The translations under genes were made by a program, and so were the position numbers. Under the pieces are notes generated by a model. That model had not been told where the DNA came from. It did no database searches and was given only the letters and a program-made list of their open reading frames with translations. A DNA stretch of 64,000 nt from Rhodobacteraceae bacterium Alg238-R152 (GTDB lineage Bacteria > Pseudomonadota > Alphaproteobacteria > Rhodobacterales > Rhodobacteraceae). Location: assembly GCA_900537125.1 (NCBI GenBank), contig UNRJ01000008.1, positions 62,001 to 126,000 of the forward strand, given 5' to 3'. This document shows, piece by piece, positions 58,921-64,000 of the stretch (positions are counted from its first letter, which is position 1; the number at the start of each line of letters is the position of its first letter).

Positions 58921-60564
58921 TTAGACCAACCGGCTGTTGTCTTTTGCCGCGCGTACAAAATCGCGGAACAGCGGGTGTGGGTCAAACGGCTTGGATTTTA
59001 GTTCCGGGTGGAACTGCACGCCAATGAACCACGGGTGATCTTCCCATTCCACAATTTCCGGCAGGCGGCCATCTGGGCTCATGCCCGAGAAACGCAGACC
59101 ACAGGCTTCGAGCTGCTCACGGTATTTGATGTCGACTTCATAGCGGTGGCGGTGGCGCTCTTCGATGGCATTTGCGCCGTAAGCTGTCGCCACTTTGGAG
59201 CCTTCGGTCAGGGTCGCATCATAGGCGCCAAGACGCATGGTGCCGCCTTTGGCGTCTGTGGATTTGCGTGTGACCTTTGCGTTGCCCTGCACCCATTCTT
59301 TGAGGTGGTACACAACTGGCTCAAAGCGGGTTTCACCAGCTTCGTGGTCAAATTCTTCGGAGCCTGCGTCCGTGATGCCAGCTTTGTTGCGGGCGGCTTC
59401 AATCACGGCCATTTGCATGCCAAGGCAGATGCCGAGGTAGGGCACTTTGTGCTCGCGTGCAAATTGGGCGGCTTTGATTTTACCTTCAGTGCCGCGCTCG
59501 CCAAAGCCACCTGGAACGAGAATGGCGTCATAGCCTTCCAGGAATGGGGCCGCATCGTCTTTGTCAAAGAGTTCCGCATCAACCCAGCTGACGTTGACTT
59601 TGACCCGGTTGGCCATGCCGCCGTGGGTGAGCGCCTCTTTGATGGACTTATAGGCGTCCTCAAGCTGAGTGTATTTGCCCACGATGGCGACGTTGATTTT
59701 GCCATCGGTGTTGTGGATGCGGTCGTTCACATCTTCCCAGACACGTAGGTCAGGGCGTGGGGCAGGAGCGATGCCAAAGGCGTCGAGCACAGCCTGGTCG
59801 AGACCTTCGCGGTGATAGGCCAGAGGTGCTTCATAGATCGATTTCAGGTCGTAGGCGGCCACCACGTGCTCTTTGCGTACATTACAGAACAGGGCGATTT
59901 TCTGACGCTCTTTCTCTGGAATCGGCTGCTCAGAACGACAGACCAGAATGTCAGGTGCGATACCGATGGATTGCAGCTCTTTCACGGAGTGTTGCGTTGG
60001 CTTGGTTTTCAGCTCACCGGAAGCGGCCAGATATGGCAGCAGGGTGAGGTGCATGAAGATCACATCACCCCGGGGCTTATCGTGGGAAAACTGACGGATG
60101 GCCTCAAAGAAGGGCAGGCCTTCGATATCGCCCACGGTGCCGCCAATTTCGCACAGCATGAAATCAACTTCGTCGTCGCCGACATGCAGGAAATCTTTGA
60201 TCTCATTGGTGACGTGTGGAACGACTTGAATGGTTTTGCCGAGGTAGTCGCCACGGCGCTCTTTTTCCAGAACGGTGGAGTAGATCCGCCCTGAAGACAC
60301 AGAGTCTGTCATGCGAGCAGGCACACCGGTGAATCGCTCATAGTGGCCAAGATCGAGGTCGGTTTCGGCGCCATCGTCGGTCACGAACACTTCGCCGTGT
60401 TCAAACGGGGACATGGTGCCCGGATCCACGTTCAGATAGGGGTCCAATTTGCGCAGGCGCACGGTATAGCCCCGCGCTTGCAGAAGCGCACCCAAGGCGG
60501 CAGACGCAAGGCCTTTGCCCAACGATGAAACAACCCCACCTGTAACGAAAATATAGCGTGCCAT
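58921..60564 (-). CDS. pyrG: CTP synthase
   Basis: PyrG aminates UTP to CTP with glutamine. The 547-residue protein has the N-terminal synthase domain with [18 protein letters not shown] and the metal-binding [14 protein letters not shown], and the C-terminal class I glutaminase domain with the nucleophile in [12 protein letters not shown] chose the ATG at 60564 (MARYIF); the frame extends 35 codons upstream without support. It follows secG by about 260 bases on the same strand. Confidence 0.98.
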   Translation of the reverse strand: MARYIFVTGGVVSSLGKGLASAALGALLQARGYTVRLRKLDPYLNVDPGTMSPFEHGEVFVTDDGAETDLDLGHYERFTGVPARMTDSVSSGRIYSTVLEKERRGDYLGKTIQVVPHVTNEIKDFLHVGDDEVDFMLCEIGGTVGDIEGLPFFEAIRQFSHDKPRGDVIFMHLTLLPYLAASGELKTKPTQHSVKELQSIGIAPDILVCRSEQPIPEKERQKIALFCNVRKEHVVAAYDLKSIYEAPLAYHREGLDQAVLDAFGIAPAPRPDLRVWEDVNDRIHNTDGKINVAIVGKYTQLEDAYKSIKEALTHGGMANRVKVNVSWVDAELFDKDDAAPFLEGYDAILVPGGFGERGTEGKIKAAQFAREHKVPYLGICLGMQMAVIEAARNKAGITDAGSEEFDHEAGETRFEPVVYHLKEWVQGNAKVTRKSTDAKGGTMRLGAYDATLTEGSKVATAYGANAIEERHRHRYEVDIKYREQLEACGLRFSGMSPDGRLPEIVEWEDHPWFIGVQFHPELKSKPFDPHPLFRDFVRAAKDNSRLV

Positions 60565-60774
60565 GTGCGTGGCATCCCCCGTGATTGTCGACCCATTGGT
60601 CGGACGTGTTTTCGATGTAGCAGCGCCCAAGTCAATGCAGATTTCCCTGCAAATTTGACCCAGCATCACGGGACTTAAGTCATATAGGATTCGCAGACAA
60701 AAGGCAACCGGACCGCAAGATGCTGTTGCGGTTGGCTTTCAGGCCTCAAACTGTGGTGGATGCCCAAGCGGGCA

Positions 60775-60803
60775 AAAAATCAGGCGGTCCCGAGGGACCG
60801 CCG
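60775..60803 (-). terminator. Rho-independent terminator of secG
   Basis: Eight pairs (60783-60790 with 60795-60802) with a four-base loop are followed on the minus strand by TGATTTTTT. It lies 23 bases beyond the secG stop. Confidence 0.88.
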
Positions 60804-60825
60804 AAATTTGTAAAGATGCGCGGTG

Positions 60826-61188
60826 TTAGTCAGCGCGCGGCACCAACGGTGCGTCGTCACCTTCAGATGGCGGCAGCAGAGAGTCGCCTGCGCCCGGCAG
60901 GGCTGGTGTGGTTTCTTCCGCAACCGGTGCGGAGGTGCCCAGACGGTCAAACACCGAGCTGGAGGCAGAATTCTTTGCGGCGATCACGGTCAAGGCGATC
61001 GAGGTCACGATAAACGCGCCGGCCAAGATCCAAGTGACGCGGGTCAGCGCAGTGGCTGCTGCACGGCCGGACACGGCACCGCCGCCACCGCCCATTCCAA
61101 GGCCACCGCCTTCGGAGCGCTGCACCAATACGACGCCAATCAGCGCCAAAGCCAGAAGAAGGTGGATGATGAGGACAACGTTTTCCAT
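60826..61188 (-). CDS. secG: Protein translocase subunit SecG
   Basis: SecG is the accessory subunit of the SecYEG channel. The 120-residue protein has two membrane helices (residues 3-20 and about 55-75), the SecG motif VLVQRSEGGGLGMGGGGG between them, and a hydrophilic C-terminal tail rich in Pro, Ser and acidic residues. It lies upstream of pyrG on the same strand, an arrangement common in Rhodobacterales. Confidence 0.93.
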   Translation of the reverse strand: MENVVLIIHLLLALALIGVVLVQRSEGGGLGMGGGGGAVSGRAAATALTRVTWILAGAFIVTSIALTVIAAKNSASSSVFDRLGTSAPVAEETTPALPGAGDSLLPPSEGDDAPLVPRAD

Positions 61189-61341
61189 TGGGACCTGTAA
61201 AGCGAGCGTTCAGATTGTTAGCGCGGTATGTAGGCAAGTTTGCGGCGGGGGGCAAGGTGGATTTGTGAAGTTGATCGCTCTGTGGGGCAGAAGTGGTTTT
61301 GAGGATGGACGCAGGCGGGGGGTTCTGGCAGGATTTTGTAT

Positions 61342-61956
61342 ATGCCACATGATCATGACCACCCGCATTCCCACTTGCCTTCGGACCCCGCATTGCGGGT
61401 CAAGGCGCTTGAAACCTTGTTGACTGACAAAGGCTTGGTTGATCCGACCGCCTTGGACGAGATCATCGATCTATATCAGAATAAGATTGGTCCGCAAAAT
61501 GGTGCCAGAGTGGTGGCTAAGATGTGGAGCGATCCGGCGTTTCATAAGATGATGCTGAATGACCCGATGTCAACCTTGCAGGACATGGGGCTTTATGGGC
61601 GTCAGGGCGAGCATATAGTGTTTGTTGAGAACTCCAATGACGTGCACAACATGGTCGTCTGTACCCTGTGCAGTTGCTACCCATGGCCGCTTTTGGGCAT
61701 TCCGCCGGGGTGGTATAAGTCAGACGCCTACAGGGCGCGCTCGGTGCGGGAGCCACGTGCGGTTTTAGCCGAGTTTGGTGTGGCGTTGCCTGAGGGCAAG
61801 AAGGTGCGGGTGTGGGACAGCACAGCTGAGGTGCGCTATTTGGTGGTGCCGCAGCGACCCGCAGGGACGGAAGGCTTTTCCCAAGAGGCTCTGGCGGCAT
61901 TGGTCACCCGCGATAGCATGATTGGCACCGCTTTGGCACAGGAGCCAAGGGCATGA
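61342..61956 (+). CDS. nthA: Nitrile hydratase alpha subunit, cobalt type
   Basis: The alpha subunit of nitrile hydratase binds the metal that hydrates nitriles to amides. The 204-residue protein has VCTLCSC at residues 106-112, with Cys107, Cys110, Ser111 and Cys112 as ligands. The Thr at 108 marks the cobalt type, while Fe enzymes have VCSLCSC. An N-terminal His-rich stretch (DHDHPHSH) may help metal handling. The ATG at 61342 has AGGA upstream; a TTG two codons earlier is weaker. It overlaps the beta gene by four bases. Confidence 0.93.
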   Translation: MPHDHDHPHSHLPSDPALRVKALETLLTDKGLVDPTALDEIIDLYQNKIGPQNGARVVAKMWSDPAFHKMMLNDPMSTLQDMGLYGRQGEHIVFVENSNDVHNMVVCTLCSCYPWPLLGIPPGWYKSDAYRARSVREPRAVLAEFGVALPEGKKVRVWDSTAEVRYLVVPQRPAGTEGFSQEALAALVTRDSMIGTALAQEPRA

Positions 61957-62630
61957 GCCGTATTCACGATATGGGCGGACGTTTGGGCACTGGGCCGGTG
62001 GACCCGCAGGATGGCTACGCGTTTGGTGAGGCCAAAGATTGGCACAAGCGGGCATTGGCGCTCAATGTGGCCTGCGGCTTTTTGGGTCAGTGGAATATTG
62101 ATGCATCACGTCATGCGCGGGAGTTGCTGGACCCGAAGGATTATATGTCTTTCAGCTACTATGAGAAATGGATGGGCGGACTGGCGGACCTGATGGTGGA
62201 GCACGGTGTTGTGACCGGTGAGGAACTGGCCAGCGGGCAGGCCGCAGGTGTGTCGCCGATTGCAGAGAAGGCGGCGAAGCCGGAGATGGTTGAAGCGGTG
62301 TTGATGAACGGAAGCCCCTATACGCGGGAGGCGGATGCTCCAAAGTTTACGGTTGGAACCAAGGTGAAAACCCGTCGGATTACGCGCAATGTTGCGGTGC
62401 CAGATGGACATACACGTTTGCCCGCCTACGCGGCGGGGGCTGTTGGCGAGGTTGTGCTGCAGCATGGTGCCCATGTGTTTCCCGACAGCAACGCGCATTT
62501 CAAAGGCGAGGCGGCAGAACCGTTGTATGCGGTACAGTTTTCTGCGCAGGAATTGTGGGGCGGCGAGGCTGATCCGCGAGATGAGGTCGTGCTGGACCTG
62601 TGGCAGAGTTATTTGGAGCCTGCGCAATGA
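61953..62630 (+). CDS. nthB: Nitrile hydratase beta subunit
   Basis: The beta subunit pairs with alpha to form the active site. The 225-residue protein has the family start SRIHDMGGRLGTGPV, a helical middle with FSYYEKWMGGLADLMVE, and a C-terminal SH3-like beta-barrel with HTRLPAYAAGAVGEVV and YAVQFSAQELWGGEA. Start and stop both overlap neighbouring genes by four bases, so the three genes are one operon. The order alpha-beta is the usual one for low-molecular-weight cobalt enzymes or their relatives. Confidence 0.93.
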   Translation: MSRIHDMGGRLGTGPVDPQDGYAFGEAKDWHKRALALNVACGFLGQWNIDASRHARELLDPKDYMSFSYYEKWMGGLADLMVEHGVVTGEELASGQAAGVSPIAEKAAKPEMVEAVLMNGSPYTREADAPKFTVGTKVKTRRITRNVAVPDGHTRLPAYAAGAVGEVVLQHGAHVFPDSNAHFKGEAAEPLYAVQFSAQELWGGEADPRDEVVLDLWQSYLEPAQ

Positions 62631-62959
62631 CCCGGTGTGGTGACAAGCCAGAACCAGCGTTTTCCGAGCCTTGGCATGCACAGGTGTTTGCGATCACTGT
62701 GGCCTTAAACGAGGCGGGGCATTTTGCCTGGAGCGATTGGGCAGAGCGGTTTGGGGCAACTTTGAAGACGCATGGTCTTTCAAAAGAGTTGGACGGCGGG
62801 GAGGACTACTTCAACGCGTGGCTGGAAACGCTGGAGGGGTTTCTGGCGGAGACAGGGCTGGCCGAGGCTGGCGCAATGCGGCAATTAAAAACGGCGTGGA
62901 CAGAGGCTTATCTCTCCACGCCGCATGGGATGCCGGTCAGGTTGGCAGAAGTGGGCTAG
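62627..62959 (+). CDS. Nitrile hydratase accessory/activator protein (P14K-like)
   Basis: The 110-residue protein has the accessory-protein pattern: FSEPWHAQVFAITVALNEAG at the N-terminus (a beta-subunit-like helical part) and WSDWAERFG further on. Such proteins shuttle the cobalt-bearing alpha subunit into the enzyme. The ATG overlaps the nthB stop by four bases. Its stop overlaps the convergent lipoprotein gene by four bases. No separate cobalt transporter is in the window. Confidence 0.85.
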   Translation: MTRCGDKPEPAFSEPWHAQVFAITVALNEAGHFAWSDWAERFGATLKTHGLSKELDGGEDYFNAWLETLEGFLAETGLAEAGAMRQLKTAWTEAYLSTPHGMPVRLAEVG

Positions 62960-63840
62960 CGTTTGGCACCGAAGGAGCCGATGTAATTGCCACCTTGGAC
63001 GGGAAGCTCGAAAGTGCCGCCTACTTCGGCCGCGTCATTTCCATAAAAGTTACCGTCAACCGTGCCTGTTGCATAACTACTGTCTTCAGCAGTTACGTTT
63101 GCCGAAAAACTTGTGCCTTCAATGGTACCAGTTCCAGAGAAATCAAACGCACTACTGGTGCGTGTACCACGTGCACCAGAGAGATTGGTGCCTCTCGTAT
63201 TGCTGCTGGAAATAGAAATATTCTCGAAGTCGCTGGTTGAGAGTTCGATGTCAGACTCTGTTGCATAATAGTGTCGTCCACTGATCCTTGCGAGACCAAT
63301 TGATTTGCCTGTGTATCGCGCGGAACCACTGGTTGGCATATCGTTTGCGGATGTTTTTGTTCCATATACAGCAGCGGTAGATCTGCCAGAAGTTGCGCCA
63401 TCAAAATCCATCCATGCGCCGTAGACCGTGTGGTCCAAGTTGGTTGCATCTGAATTTGAAAGAACGGCCAAAGACTGGTCGCTAGGGCTAACAAATATCG
63501 AGCGATACGTTTCGTTGATCACCTCATCGCCTGCATCAGTGTCGGCCTTAAAGCTAGAATTGTCAGCAGATCCGGACGCCGCGACCACATCTTTGTCCCG
63601 AAATTTGGCGGAAAGCGTGCTGTTTGATCGGCTCGTATCCCCTGACGTAAGGATATACCCACTGTCTGTTCGCCGCTCAAAGTTGGTGGTAACGGCATCA
63701 CCAGTTGCGGTCACTTCTCCATCGTCAGGCAGTTCTGAAATGCTGGTAAATGGGACCGCAGAGGTAGACCCGCCCCCACATGCAGAAAGTGTCGAGAGAA
63801 GTAGCGCCGTTGGGGCGAAATTTTTGTGCAGAGACAGCAT
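62956..63840 (-). CDS. TbpB-like surface lipoprotein
   Basis: The 294-residue protein has a lipoprotein signal with lipobox LSAC near residue 21, followed by a Ser/Thr/Gly-rich beta-strand region. The last 80 residues have the transferrin-binding-protein-like barrel pattern (GTIEGTSFSANV, VDGNFYGNDAAEVGGTF and the final GSFGAKR). Such TbpB-like proteins, also called Slam substrates or HupL-like, bind or transport metals or act at the surface. A perfect CtrA box lies 69 bases upstream of the start. It is convergent with the nitrile hydratase operon. Confidence 0.8.
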   Translation of the reverse strand: MLSLHKNFAPTALLLSTLSACGGGSTSAVPFTSISELPDDGEVTATGDAVTTNFERRTDSGYILTSGDTSRSNSTLSAKFRDKDVVAASGSADNSSFKADTDAGDEVINETYRSIFVSPSDQSLAVLSNSDATNLDHTVYGAWMDFDGATSGRSTAAVYGTKTSANDMPTSGSARYTGKSIGLARISGRHYYATESDIELSTSDFENISISSSNTRGTNLSGARGTRTSSAFDFSGTGTIEGTSFSANVTAEDSSYATGTVDGNFYGNDAAEVGGTFELPVQGGNYIGSFGAKR

Positions 63841-63908
63841 GGTGATTCCAAAATTAGTAAATTCCGGATGCAGCCTTAGCGTGTATTGTTTGCAAGTGCA
63901 CGAGGCAG

Positions 63909-63923
63909 TTAATGAATGGTTAA
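63909..63923. promoter_or_regulatory. Perfect CtrA box between the lipoprotein gene and the right-edge frame
   Basis: The 15 bases read TTAA-N7-TTAA. The site is 69 bases upstream of the lipoprotein start (minus strand) and 24 bases before a possible plus-strand start at 63947, so it could regulate either. Confidence 0.6.
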
Positions 63924-63946
63924 TTTTGACATTGGAGAGGCATGAG

Positions 63947-64000
63947 GTGGAGATTGAGACAAGTTTTGGCTCACGCCTCTACATCATCCACATCGACTTG
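63947..64000 (+). CDS. Possible start of a further gene (3' end cut by window)
   Basis: A GTG at 63947 has GGAGAGG six bases upstream and opens 18 codons to the window edge (starting VEIETSFGSRLYIIHI). This looks coding, but it is very short. A competing minus-strand reading would end at a stop at 63971 with the last residues QVDVDDVEA. The plus reading has the better ribosome site, so it is reported at low confidence. Confidence 0.35.
   Translation, partial: MEIETSFGSRLYIIHIDL

Noticed and set aside
63971-64000. C-terminal end of a minus-strand gene (QVDVDDVEA) at the right edge
   Set aside because: Nine codons are not enough; the overlapping plus-strand start has a better ribosome site.

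Overview
The window looks like a chromosomal segment of a marine alphaproteobacterium of the order Rhodobacterales (Roseobacter group). The evidence is the adjacent sciP and ctrA cell-cycle genes, LpxI in place of LpxH for lipid A synthesis, folate-dependent TrmFO, a DUF1127 protein, a long NAD-dependent DNA ligase with an inserted helical region, and alphaproteobacterial-type CtrA (TTAA-N7-TTAA) and LexA (GTTC-N7-GTTC) boxes. No rRNA, tRNA, CRISPR array, prophage or insertion sequence was seen. Identifications rest on reading motifs and on family knowledge; no database search was possible.

Layout. 1-5.8 kb: end of a flavin/2Fe-2S oxidoreductase gene, then minus-strand genes for an L,D-transpeptidase, a cytochrome c and a multicopper oxidase, then a LysR regulator, a small heme-copper-like membrane protein and a cupin. 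6-15 kb: enolase, an EamA exporter, a CorC/HlyC-type protein, two tandem solute-binding proteins, a degenerate metallophosphoesterase, XerD and two envelope proteins of unknown role. 15-23 kb: aroK-aroB, a divergent tryptophan synthase beta homologue, pepT, ssb, a lytic transglycosylase, an AraC regulator and miaA. 23-36 kb: a long envelope operon in the order pyrH-frr-uppS-cdsA-dxr-rseP-(small ORF)-bamA-skp-fabZ-lpxA-lpxI-lpxB-membrane protein. It links nucleotide and ribosome housekeeping to isoprenoid, phospholipid, outer-membrane protein and lipid A synthesis. 36-47 kb: mnmA, sciP-ctrA, ligA-recG, a small membrane protein behind a LexA-like box, a NifU-like scaffold, hisI, gluQRS, trmFO and a crotonase-fold protein. 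47-51 kb: a thioesterase, a DUF1127 gene divergent from a MocR-type regulator across repeated ATACAAT operators, and rplM-rpsI. 51-64 kb: an unknown TIM-barrel-like protein, a three-gene multiheme cytochrome module behind a perfect CtrA box, a minus-strand run (ATPase, metA, ppk2, tetR, Sel1-like), pyrG, secG, a cobalt-type nitrile hydratase operon and a TbpB-like lipoprotein with a second perfect CtrA box upstream.

Most of the window is ordinary housekeeping. The parts most likely to hold undescribed biology are: (1) the pentaheme cytochrome / Tll0287-like cytochrome / diheme-b membrane protein operon with its CtrA box; (2) the 40-residue membrane peptide behind a LexA-like box, which resembles in principle the SOS-induced division inhibitor SidA of Caulobacter; (3) the MocR-DUF1127 pair with operator repeats that extend into the regulator's own coding sequence, a pairing that echoes E. 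coli yjiR-yjiS; (4) an orphan, subfamily-divergent TrpB.
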